Source: Allomyces arbusculus
Taxonomy: Eukaryota > Blastocladiomycota > Blastocladiomycetes > Blastocladiales > Blastocladiaceae
Reading direction: 5' to 3'
Length of the DNA stretch: 64,000 nt
Assembly (NCBI GenBank): GCA_027604705.1
Contig: JADHYV010000070.1
Span: 33,665 to 97,664 of the forward strand
Positions 1-13,793 of the stretch are shown here, one piece after another. Below the pieces are notes generated by a model, which did not search any database, had not been told where the DNA came from, and saw nothing but the letters and a program-made list of their open reading frames with translations. Both the position numbers and the translations under genes were made by a program. Each line of letters opens with the position of its first letter. Positions within the stretch are counted from its first letter, which is position 1.

Positions 1-233
1 TGCTTTCAGTGTTCTCAGTGATCTTGGTCTGGAAATGATGAGTTCAGCGACGTTAGCTGCAGGCAGTGACGAAAAGAGGTGGACATCCTCTCGTTGGCGT
101 TGTTGAGTTTGTCCGCGTCAAATCCTAGCCTCGTTTGACTCGACAGTCGCCGCGACTTCACGACGAAAGACATTCATCGCCATCAAATCGCAACGACCTA
201 TCATCAGAACCTCGTCGTCGTCCATATGCAGCC
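1..233. other. Upstream flank of the WD40 gene
   Basis: There is no coding signal I can support here. The frame of the next gene stays open upstream to about 135, but only from a TTG codon; the first ATG in that frame is at 234. The stretch is probably 5' UTR and promoter. Confidence 0.4.
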
Positions 234-3191
234 ATGGATCTTGCCGCAATATCTTCCAGTGTCTCCACCAGTCACGGCCCTCCGCCATCAATGCACGCCG
301 GAATCCTACCAACGACGATGACCCGACCTGACGTCCCGGTTAACTCCAAAAACACCGGTCATGGCGGCAGCAGGAGCAACGGCAGCAGTACCAATCGCGG
401 CAACATTCCAATAAGCAGCTCGAGCGGCATCGGCGGTGACGGCAAGTCCAGCATCGGCGCGCATCCGGCCGTCCACGATCAGGTCGCGCCGGGAGCGGGT
501 GCTGCGGGCGCAAGGACAGAAACTCACAACGACCAGGGTGGCGACAAGTATCTGGCGGCGACCATGGACGTGCTGGAGCGTCATGATATCGACGCGGTGA
601 CCAGTGTGGCGATGGCGATTGCTGCCGCCCTTCCTGCCCACGACGACAACGAGGCCAATGATTCCGACGTGCATCCGCCAGACTTGGACTCGCACCCGTC
701 TCCGAACCCGTCCAAGATTTTAAATCCGTCCTTGCCGTCGCCAGCGTCCTTACTGACCTTATCGCGCGCATACCACGTCGCCGCCCCACCTCCTTCCTGG
801 CCGGCCTGTCTGATTCTGGACCTCAACTCGGACCTACCGCTTCCTTCCTCGCTGAAGTTTAGCGAGCTCCCACTGTCGGTACAGCATCAGCTGATCGTCG
901 CAAGGTGTCTGGCCGCGCAACCAGACGGCCCTCCGGGTTTGCCGATGGTGCATTTGCCATACCAGCCAGACGCGACCCTGGACCCGCTTGAGTATGGCGT
1001 TTTCCATGTGCCGCTCACGCCGTACGAGCGCAACCGTTTGCTCCCGCTGGCTCTGCACTTGGTGACCACGACCAAGCTCGACCAGAAACTGCGGGTGCCG
1101 CTCAAGCATCTCCCCAATCTTCCGTTTCGAATGCGCGACGACGTTTTGCGTGCTCTCTCGGATCTCGTCGAAGATGCTGCCGCGCACATTCACAGCGGGG
1201 TACCGCCCGTGCGCGCCGGAGGGATACGGGCGCGTGTCCCGCAACAGGTGACGACTGTTCATCATGGCGTTTCCGCGACGCGACGACCAGTACTGCCGGG
1301 TTCTGGCCACCCGTTGGCTCTCTTGCGCCGTCGTGCCGCTGGCCAGACGGCTGGGCCCACCGACTGGGCGCGGATGCGCGTGTTGGCACTCAAAGAGGTG
1401 GACAAGGTGCAGGCGAGTTGTGGTGAAGTGAATGTGATGCGATTTGTGGACAAGTTGCGCATCGTGTTGTTTTCTCCCGCCACTCTGTCGACTCGTCAGC
1501 ACTCGACTGACGCTCTTCTGTCCTTACCCACTTCGTCAATATAGCCACTGTCTCGTCATTGGCAGCAAGGCGCCCACCAACCAGCGCGACCCAGGCAACC
1601 TCGTTCTCGCGCACTTGCCCTCGAAACGTGTCTTAACCCCGCCAGTCCACCGGTCGTTTCGATACGTGCAAGTCGAACCGGACCACCCAATTCTCGGCGG
1701 CCGGTTTGTCGCCGACGTGACGGAAGCCGCCGTCGTGAGCGACAATCGCGTCATTATCGGTGCCGAGGACGGCGCCGTCACGCTAGTCGATGCCGTGACA
1801 GGTGAGGTGCTGCACGAATGGTCGCCGGTCGCGCACCCCTTGGAGCTCGACGTCTACGACTTTGCCGCGTACGCGGTCAAGGACGTGGCTGCACACCACG
1901 TGCAGAGTCACATTTCTGCGGCCGCGTATCCGGACGGGTTTGTTGCGATGATTTCGGTGGTTGGAGTTGATTCACGCGCATATACTGATTGCTTTGCATT
2001 CTCTTGGACTTCCAGCTCGATTGCCTTCTTCGACACGGAGCGCCTCGAGAACTTTGTTTTCCCGCTGCGGCTCCCCGGCCCCGTGATGCGCATCGTGTTC
2101 GGTCACGGCTCCAGCAACAACTACCTGTTTGTCGGCACGGCGCGCCGCACGCAGTCGCACCGGCGGGACGCGATGCCCGCCGGCATTTATTGCGTCAACT
2201 GGACAAAGGGCGAACTTGAACCGTCCGCGGAGATCCCGCCACGCCCGCATTTCCCGGTCAAGAACTGCGACGTGGCCAGTCTCGCGCTCAACCTGACTGG
2301 CGATTTGCTTGTCGCGGCAACCTACTCGAATTTCGACACGGGTAAGGGCGACGGCATGATTCGCGTGTTTCAGGTCCCGGAGTTGGAGTTGTTGCGTGAG
2401 TGGTATGCAGGGGTCGCAGACGTGAACGTGGTCGGGTTCAGGTACGTCTTGATCTTTGAATAACAATGCCCGTTTTGCAGAACGATGGGCTAATGAATGG
2501 TGAGACGAGAATGTAGCGACGATAGCCGTTACGTCTACGCGGCATGTCCCGACAACTTCACGCTCGTCTACGACATGGAGTGGGACGGCGACAACCCGCT
2601 CGGCGTGCTCCCACATGACGGTACGCACAAGCTCCTCATTCCACACGAAGCTCTCCACCCCTCCATTTAATCGCCTGCCCTACGCTAGATGCATCAACCA
2701 ACGTCGACGACATGCACCGCAGCGACGGTGTGACCGACGCGATCTGGCACCGCGCTGCGTCGCTGCTCGTCACGGCCTCCGCAGCCGACGATACGGTGCG
2801 GTTCTGGGACGTGGCCAAGCTCGATCCGAATCGGCACGGTGAGCGGTCGCGAACCGTGCGAATTGCGCGCGACTGGTTCCCGGACCTGGACTTGCGCGAC
2901 GCGCTCGTGCACGTGTTGCACCCGAACCACGGGCCCGTGTTGCGGCTGGCGATTGCACCCGACGAAATGACGCTGGTCGCGGGCACGAGCTCGGGCGCGG
3001 TTGTGTTTGCAGGCCGGCCGCTAAGCGATCAGGTGGAAGTCCCCACGGGCAGTGACGAGGGCGAGGACGGGAGCGACGACGCGATGGACGTAGACGTGCC
3101 GGCCGTGCAGCCGCAGCCGCCACCACCGGATGCCGATGGTCACGATGATGTGGATCCGTGGCCGCGGACAGTGCTCGTGATGCCAGCGTGA
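234..3191 (+). CDS. WD40-repeat beta-propeller protein
   Basis: Proposed exons are 234-1453, 1545-1937, 2016-2441, 2517-2620 and 2689-3191, giving about 881 residues. Introns 2-4 are 68-78 nt with GT...AG ends and consistent phase; the donor of intron 1 is uncertain (1454 or 1466). The first ~200 residues are low complexity, rich in Ser, Pro and His. The rest holds degenerate WD-type blades, for example VIIGAEDGAVTLVD, LLVAATYSNFD followed by GMIRVFQVPE, and ASAADDTVRFWDVAKL. The C-terminus is acidic and Pro-rich (DEGEDGSDDAMDVD). WD40 propellers are protein-interaction scaffolds; I cannot assign this one to a named complex. ATG 234 is the first in-frame ATG. Confidence 0.72.
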
Positions 3192-4643
3192 TAGGGGAAG
3201 AGAAGAAATTCACAACCGTTGTCCAAGGCTTTGCTACGTACCGTGGGGGACCATAATATCCGGCAGGGGGCGCCCTTTTCTTGTGGTGGACCCCTCCCTC
3301 ACAGCCTGGGGGTCAGCGAGGGTCTCGCGCCCGCGCGCCTTGGGCCCAGTTCGCGTCAGCCAACATCGATTTTTGTTGAACCAGGGGCGGATCAATGAAA
3401 TGGTCGTGACGGTGACACTTTTTGATCCTGACGAGGTGCGGCCGCCCAAAGATGGCAAGAGGTTTGCTGTTGGCAAGGAATGTTCTAGAGGGGCAATGAA
3501 ACACAGCGCTATGTTCCTCTCCTCCTACTCCACCTTCTCCACCTTCTCTACCCGCTCTGGCAGGCCGATGTGAACATTCTGGACGCGATTACGGATTGTA
3601 TAGACATACATGATGCATCACAGAGCACGAGACACGCGTGTGCGAACAATCAATTCTTCACCGTGCCGGCACCAATGAAGAGTCGTTGGGCCAGCATCAG
3701 GTCAAATCAAGGCATTGCTGCACACGCGCCAGGTGCCTGCAGGGAATGGCAGGGGCCTACGCCACCAGGCCAAGGCTTCTTTCAAGAGCGGCGCATGATC
3801 TTATGACCCAAAATTTCCGTTCGAGAACGCAGGGTGCATGGAGGGGGGCGCTGTCGTGGGACCTTGGGACCTCGGGCTTGCCGGTCAGGACTGGCGTGGC
3901 GACGGTGCGCGGACAGTGACGCCGGCATCGCAACCCAACCAAAGACAGCACGTGTCGACACTGGCGACAGCGGAATGCGGCGGGCACGTCAACGATGTGG
4001 GCCAGCCAAGCAAGCCGGCGGGTTCGGCATGCCTTTGGTCAAACTTTGTCAGCCCTGCCCTGCCAGCAGCACGGCGCCATGGCCATATGCCCTCCACCGA
4101 TTGGGATCCTCTCGTCGCGAGCACGCGCCAGACGCCCACCGCGCCCACACCGCCCGCGCCATTCTGGTTATTACCTCCAAGTTCCAACGACGGCGAGCTC
4201 AACACTCTTCAACTAGCGCATCCCGCGAGAGCGTGCTCGTCTTCACCAACGCTCCAGCGCAACCCATCTCCAAGTTCCAACTCCACCAAAACAACACGTT
4301 TGACCACGTCGCATTCGCAATCAATCGCTTTGCGAACTCGAGTTGACGACGAGCAAAGCAAGACCGACTTGCCCAAATCTTGCACACTGTGCGTACCGCC
4401 ATCCGCCAGCCGTCCCATAAACCGTCCTGCACGGTGAACGCCCATTCGTGCGTTTCAAACTGGCGAGGAAACGCGTGGGTCGTGTGAAGCATTGCAGCTA
4501 ACCATCTTCGGCACCGCTCACCAGTGGTCGTGTTCGCCAGGCCATTGCCACCGCTCTGCACGTTTCCACGGCCCAAGGCAGAAGTTCTCGCAGTGATCTA
4601 GGCGGTCTGCTTCCTGTTGATCATTTTCCGAGCGGCCGGCCCA
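3192..4643. other. Intergenic, 1.45 kb
   Basis: No gene is supported here. A short pyrimidine-rich stretch with CCTTCTCCACCTTCT repeats lies near 3525-3555. The rest is probably the 3' UTR of the WD40 gene and the promoter and 5' UTR of the kinase gene that follows. Short open frames at 3834-4437 are mutually overlapping and show no domain. Confidence 0.4.
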
Positions 4644-6931
4644 ATGCTCTCTTCCTCCCCTGCACCCGCATCCTCGGCCCTGTCTCCCGCCGGTTCCCCA
4701 CGCCCGTGGCAGAATCTGCTCCAGGCCAAGTGCACCAGTACCAACTCGTCGCGCGCCCGTACTGCCCGCTCCATGTCGCCGCCCGCCTTCCGCCCGCCGC
4801 TGTTCATGGGCAGCGACGTGACCGCGCCTGCTTCGGCCGTACCGTCGCCCGTCCTCGCGCCGTCACTCGCTGGTGCTGACAGCTTCATGGTCGACGACCC
4901 GCTCACCATTGAGGACGATGACGGGCCCAGCGGTGCTCTCGGAGCACCTCTACCCACCGCCGCCGTCATTGCCGCCGCGCCGCAAAAGAAGTTTACACTG
5001 GCGCGATTGCTGAAGCGACGGCCATCCGCCGGCACACTCGCGCTCGACAGCGGAGTGGACGCGTCGGCCTCGTCTTTTTCCACGTCGCCGCGGTCGTCGA
5101 TTTCGTCACGTGGGCCCGCTGCCAAGCTGCGCGCGCTCGTGCCATCGCTCCGCAACAACTCGAATTCGAACATGGCCCCGGCAGCGCCAATGGAAACGAC
5201 CAAATCGTCGTCGTCCTCGTCGTCTTCGTCCTCGTCGGTACCTGGTGCCAATGACCCGCTGCCGCCGCCCCCACCGGTGCCAGTCGCGGGCAAGGACCGC
5301 AGTCGGCTCGGCTCGTTTTCGCTCCCAACACGTCGCGCACGCCGTGCGAGTTTCCACGGCATGTACGCGGCGCATGCGGCCGCAGTGGCAGCCGAGCAGG
5401 CAGGCGCAGTCCCGTGGCCCAAGCCAGGAAGTGAGGGCGAGATTTACTCGAACGAGCTCGACGATTACGAGATCAACGACACGATTGGTACGTCCGTTTT
5501 TGTCAGCTTCGCGAGTGATGAAAGCCGGGAACCATCGCGCGCGCGCCGGAAACGTGGCACGAGTCGCGCCGTTGCGGCTCACGACACGGGTGGGCTGAGC
5601 TGCAACATCAATCCCAAGCGAGCGTGAAACTCAACTCGTAGTTACGCCCCGACGCCATAGGTTACGGCGCTTCGGCCCATGTTGTTCTTGCCACCTACCG
5701 CGCGACTGACGCGCCCGTTGCGCTCAAGGTGGTCGACCTGGACCGGTTCGAGCGGTGCCAGATCGAGGAACTGCGCAAGGAGATCCAGGTCATGTCGCTC
5801 TGCCGGCACCCGCACCTCGTGCCCGTCTACCGGTCGTTTGTTGCGGCCGACAACCATCTCTACTTGGTCATGCCGCTGCGCACGGCCGGGTCGATCAACG
5901 CCGTCATGAAACATGCGTTCCCGAAAGGGCTGCCAGAAGTCGCGATCGCTACGGTCTTGCGGCAAGTGCTCTTGGGCGTGCAGTACCTGCACCAGCACGG
6001 CCTGATTCACCGCGATTTGAAGGGCGCCAACTTGATGCTCGATCGCGAAACGGGGCTCGTGCAGCTGGGCGATTTTGGCGTGTCGAGCTCGCTGTGCGAG
6101 GGCGTGCACCGCAAGACACGTCGGTCGTTTGTCGGGTCGCTGTTGTGGATGGCGCCCGAGGTCATGGAGCAGTCAGGTGCCGGTGGAGATACGGTCGGGA
6201 CTGGTGGCGTCGGGTACAACACCAAGGCCGATATCTACTCGCTCGGGATCACGGTATTAGAAATGGCGTATGGACGCGCTCCGTATGCCGAGTACCCGCC
6301 GCTCAAGGTTTGCCTGCTCGTGGTATGTTTTGCTTCGCTTTTGTACGCGTGTCGTTATGCCTGTGCAGTCGCTCACCTTTTCTTCTCTCCGCCTCAGCTC
6401 AACAACCCGCCGCCAACGCTTAACCGGCAAGCGACGCACTTCAAGTACTCGCGGTCGCTCAAGGACCTCGTCGACGCGTGCCTGATGCGCTCGCCTGCAT
6501 TGCGCCCGTCGGCCGACCGACTCCTGCAAATGGCCTTCTTGAAACGCGCGCGCAAGCCCGAATTTCTCGTCAAGGCTCTGGACCTCATGGGCATGCCGCC
6601 GCTCACGACCAGGCGGCCCGAGATCGACCCATTGGGTAACAACCGCATCGATGCGACCGTCTCATCGATGTGGGACTTCGACCCGCTTCCCCCCGCCGCG
6701 GCCGAAGACGTGGATTTGGATGGGTCCAGCGACAGCGCGGACGGTGACGTGTCGCCGGGCGTACGCGTGCACTGGTGCGACGAGCCAATTCTGCCCGTAG
6801 CCAGTGTCGATGAGGAAGTATCGCTTGGGGGTGGATCGCCACCGCCAGAGCCCGCAGTGACGCCGCGGAGGCACCCACCAGAGCGCGTGCCGTCGCTGCC
6901 GTGGGTGGACATGTTCAGCACGAGCGCGTAG
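4644..6931 (+). CDS. Ste20-family protein kinase, OSR1/FRAY-like
   Basis: Exons 4644-5487, 5661-6322 and 6398-6931 encode about 679 residues. Residues 1-275 are a disordered Ser/Pro-rich extension with a poly-Ser run. The kinase domain spans about 277-550: glycine loop around IGYGASAHVV, ATP lysine in VALKVVDLDRF, catalytic loop HRDLKGANLM, DFGVSS, and MAPEVMEQ. The spacing and residues match the germinal-centre-VI group (OSR1/SPAK/Fray), which regulates ion transport and volume in animals downstream of WNK. The activation loop reads RRSFVGSLLW, where the family normally has Thr residues. The tail (550-679) is acidic and I see no CCT (OSR1_C) domain. The 75-nt second intron is open and in frame, so read-through would add 25 residues. 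The first in-frame ATG is 4644. Confidence 0.85.
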
Positions 6932-7822
6932 GTCGCCCCCGTCGTGGCGCTTAGATTGGACGTTTGATTTCTGCTTGATTCGGTTGGTTGGCTTTGACGT
7001 GCTGGATGGAGTAGCTGGAGGAGCTGGGGCTGGAACCAGCTTGTGCCATGCTCGGAGCCGTTTGGGTGCAGTTTGCTTTTGCGTTTAGTTTTTTGGTCAC
7101 CCGCGGCCGCTGGCGGCGCCTTCTCTTTGTAATTATAACCCGAGTGCTCCGCAGCCAATCAATGAGCCCGTTGCAGTGAGCGTCGAAGGTGGAGCTTTTC
7201 AGACACGAGAGAAGCAATCGGGGTGCACTCACCGCGGGGCGGCGACTCGCGTGCGGCTCAGGTGTGCCGAGTGCGTCGCGCTGTCGGACCAGTGTTGCAG
7301 CTGTCTCGCAGTGGTTGCAATTTTCGCCGCGAGAGACAAGAGTGACCATTGCATGCCTTCACGTGTGGCCCGGGCGCGACCTTCTCCGCTCCGCGACCAA
7401 GGCCAACCAAAGTTGGTTCATTTTGCGCCGGAACTGGCCGCAAAAGCACCGACGTGCCGACCCCGCACCGACGCGCCGACGCCCGAGCTGCCAAACCGCC
7501 CCCGTGGCTGCCGGCATTGCGACCACGTCAAGCGCGCCCTCCACGCCGATCCGTCACTTGCTGCAGCCGCGGCAAGGCTCCCGACGCCGCTCATTTCCCG
7601 GTGCAGCTGGCCCACGTCGGTCGTTTCCCAGCCGTACCTGTTTCCAACCAGCAAGCCGTCGGACCTTCCCCGCCAACGCTGCGCATTGGGGGTGTGCCGC
7701 CGCTGCGTGTTTTCCGGTTACGACACACCGACACGCTGCACGTGCTGTCCCGCTCGATCTTAATTTCTTGACGGCGCGGGAAGTGCCGTCCACGCGCCTG
7801 ATTGTGACGCACGCGCACCAGT
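6932..7822. other. Intergenic, 0.9 kb
   Basis: No gene is supported. The first ~200 bases are T-rich and probably 3' UTR of the kinase. The remainder is GC-rich and lies directly before the Miro start codon. Confidence 0.4.
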
Positions 7823-10445
<2,623 letters not shown>

Positions 10446-11188
10446 ACATGACTGCCATGAACGGGGGTGGGTTTTTCCGCGCGCCGCCGCTTCTTTGTCG
10501 ACCGCTGTGGGTTTGCTCTTTCCGCGCTGGGACGCTATCAGAGCCTGATCACGTCGTGTCGTGTCGTTGTCGCCGATCTTGTAGAGAACGCGGTACTCGT
10601 CACTTGATTCGTGTCACCCGTCCGCCTGGCCCCGCCCCGGGCACGTTGGCGCGTTTCCCCTCGTTGCTCTTTCTCGAATTGGTTGGTTTCTCGCTGTTCG
10701 TTTTTGCCTTTTTCGTCGCTTCATCGTCTCCTATCATTCATTTCCCAACCCCGTTCTCTCCCGTAGTCCTGTGCCGTTCGATTGCCACCTGTTTCTTTTC
10801 GTTGGTCCCTGCTGCGCTCCCCTCTCTTATCTTTTCTAAGCGATATTGGAATGCTGAACAGCACCTGGAGCTTCTCGTTTTTGTCGATGACTGGTTTTGT
10901 GTGCTCGCCAACCGCGATCCTGTCGGGCTGGGGTCTGACGTGGACTTGGACAGATCAGTATCTTTGCATCATTCCTCTCCACTCACGAACGCCACCACCT
11001 CGCCAGAATCCCTTGGCTCGGCCAGGGCACGGCTCACCAACCTCTCTGCGTTCTCCGTCCCCTTTGCAACTTGCTGCACCGCGCCCAGCGGCCGCCGATA
11101 GTCTCCGGAGCGTGCTCCGAGTATTTGCGGGGGAACGAACCGCCCTCGTCGCTGCTTCTCCCTCTCTCGAGCTGTCAAGTCGTTCACG
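10446..11188. other. Intergenic, 0.74 kb, pyrimidine-rich
   Basis: No gene is supported. The stretch 10660-10860 is rich in T and C, typical of a 5' UTR/promoter region of the acyltransferase that follows. Confidence 0.4.
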
Positions 11189-12444
11189 ATGCCGACCACA
11201 ACAACTTCCACCAAGCCGTCGCTGTTCCGTCGTGCCGTGACCGGCGCTCTATCTGTGACTTGGATGACGGCCGGGTCCGCGGCCATCCACACGGTCCAGC
11301 TGCTCACGCTCGTCGCCTGGCCGGTCCTGCCGCGTCGCGCGTACCGAGCCGCCATCGACCACACGCAAGTCGCCTTTATCGAGCTGGTCATGGTCATGCA
11401 CGGCCTCCTCGCACCGGGAACAGTCATTGAAATTGAACTCGACGAGTCGGTTGATGACTTGGCGCAACGGCTCGTCCGTGCTCGGGAGCAACCCCACGAC
11501 CACGACCGGTCGGTCGTGATTTCCAACCACTTGACGCTGCTCGACTGGATTTACCTGTGGTTTGTCGCGTACCTGGCCGGGCACGGTGCTGCGCTCAAGA
11601 TTATTTTGAAGGAGTCGCCGAAATACGTGCCGATTATTGGCCCGGGCATGATGTTCTTCCGGTTTATTTTCCTCAAGCGGCAGTGGGCCAAGGACGAGCC
11701 GCGGCTGCGTCGCGCCGTTGCTGATTTGGCCAAGGACCGCGACCGGCCGCTGTGGCTGCTCGTGTTCCCGGAGGGCACGATCTTGACGGAGAACACGATC
11801 GGGATCAGTGATCGCTACTCGGCCAAGTCGGGGATTGTACGCCTTGATTTTTCCCAGTCAGTGTGACTCTCGTTCTTGCATTGAGCTGACGTCAACTCCC
11901 TTCCACGTAGCCGCGCCCGCCGCACACCCTGCTCCCGCGGAGCACCGGCCTCTACACGATCCTCTCCACCATGCGCGACCACGAACCTAACGCGGCGACG
12001 CACATCTACGACGTGACGCTCGGGTACGCCGGATTCGACGCGACCCACTTGCCGTCGCAGCTCTACCACCCGCGCGACGTCTACACGGGCGCGCCGCACC
12101 CGCCGACTGTGACCGTATCGACTCGCCGAATCGCCGTGCCCGACTTGGCCGACCGTGAAGTCTTTGATGAGTGGTTGCGCACCGTATTCCGCCGCAAGTC
12201 GGCGTGGCTCGCGCGGCAGTACCAGCTTGAAGGGAGCGCGGCAGTGGATGAGGTGGAATTGGCCGCGCCGAAAAAGGTGGTGCGGATGCCGGTGCGCGTC
12301 GGGGTGCCGTGGCGGCTCGCGTCGTGCGTGGCAGTGTCAAGTGCGGTCGTGGCCGGGTTGTATGCTGCGTGGCAAGGTGGGTTCGCGGTCGTGCCGGATT
12401 GGACGGATGTGGTGGACCAGTGGGCGCGGTTCGTGGCGGTTTAG
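11189..12444 (+). CDS. PlsC-type lysophospholipid acyltransferase (AGPAT3/4/5-like)
   Basis: Two exons, 11189-11836 and 11911-12444, with a 74-nt phase-0 intron, give 393 residues. The acyltransferase signature NHLTLLDW (the NHxxxxD catalytic box) lies near residue 113, and the second conserved block FPEGTILTE lies near 193. Hydrophobic segments occur at about 20-45 near the N-terminus and 355-375 near the C-terminus, as in ER or mitochondrial membrane members. The family transfers acyl groups to lysophosphatidic acid, lysophosphatidylinositol or lysocardiolipin. The length and two-ended membrane topology resemble AGPAT3/4/5, LCLAT1 and yeast Cst26, so the exact substrate is not settled. Confidence 0.88.
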
Positions 12445-13793
12445 ATAATGAGGAAGTTGGGCGTGCTTTGCTTTTGTAAACGAGACGTGGGCTGCTTGTA
12501 TTTATTCTCTTGGTGAATTCATGTCACTCATTATTCACACACATCCTGCTGGGTTCTGCGACCCATCGATGGTGATAAAGCTGCACTGATCCAGCGAGGA
12601 GCCATTTTCGAGTGCCGCCGATGTTCAACGTAAGTATCAGGAAGCAATATCCTTTCCACGCGCACGAAATTTGAGTACAACTGGGCGTGCAGGGTCAGCA
12701 TGCTGAAAAGCCTTAGCGAGCATTAGCGAGCATTCGCGAGTATGATCAACACAACCAGAATTGATCCCCTAGCGTGGCGTTGCATTGATTGCGAGTACCT
12801 CGAACGCAGCGTTGAAGATAATTCAGCTGAGCGATACCATTCATGTGTAATATCATGTCGTGGTGTGACGAGCCGCGACGCGACGCGGTGGTGCGGCGAG
12901 ATAAATTGTGATCGGGATCGACTATTTATTGCTGAGCGCCCCTCACAATTGATGAGTTGACCTGATCCGCGGTGTGGTTGCGATGTGAAATCATTGCGGG
13001 TGTTGTTAGTGAGTGGAAATTGCAGCGCACCTGTCGGCGCAGGAAGGGCGTTGTGTTGGTCGGTCTACTGATCAAGAGGACCATCAAGAATAATCACATA
13101 CGTACTGCAAAAATGAACATGTGCAGCTGTAAACCACGAGGGGAGCGACTACGGCCTTGTCTTGTAATGCATTCCCTCCCAATGAGAGGTGGCACCACAG
13201 ACCGATTGTGCGCTTTGCACACCAGTCTTGTTCTGTTCTTGCTGGCCGAGGTGGGCTCGACATGTCAGCGCGTGTACTATACTTGGCGGCTGGAATGCAC
13301 GTCTGCGGAAAAAGCGCGATTACTAGAGGGCATAGCATTTTGCCGTTCCTGCAGGTTCGTTTTCTCCCTTGCTCCTCGACCCGGCTGATGATCTTTGTCT
13401 GAACATGGTCCACGAGAGCCGCTGTATTGGATTCGACTGGCGGGAGAGGAGCTATCGCCGTCGCTGACAGTTGGCTCTGATGAACTACTATAGACAACTT
13501 CTCCATGTCCCGACGAGCTTGAACGCGTCACACGTCCGTCCCGCGCCTCCTGCAATCGCTCGCAAATCGGCGCCAGTTCTTGGGCTAGGCCGATCGGCTT
13601 CGTGCGCGAAACGCATTGAAAAGCCCGCTCAACCCGGCCGAAGCGCAACCTGTTTGCTCTGTCGCCCATGGCCTTGTTGGTGGCACAGGCCCGGCAGCCG
13701 GCCGTGGGCGAGCAGGGGCGCGACGGAGCTCGCGAAGTGGCAAAATAATCGTGTTGTTCTCGCGCAAAACATCAACTCTCCACCACTGACCAC
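12445..13793. other. Intergenic, 1.35 kb between convergent genes
   Basis: No gene is supported. The base composition is more AT-rich than the neighbouring genes. A small direct repeat with a GCGAGCATTA unit is seen at about 12716-12739. Both flanking genes end here, so both 3' UTRs and terminators should lie in this stretch. Confidence 0.4.

Noticed and set aside
135-233. N-terminal extension of the WD40 protein and similar extensions of the 4644, 16894 and 46310 genes
   Set aside because: These extensions begin at TTG or GTG. Eukaryotic genes start at ATG, so the first in-frame ATG was used instead.
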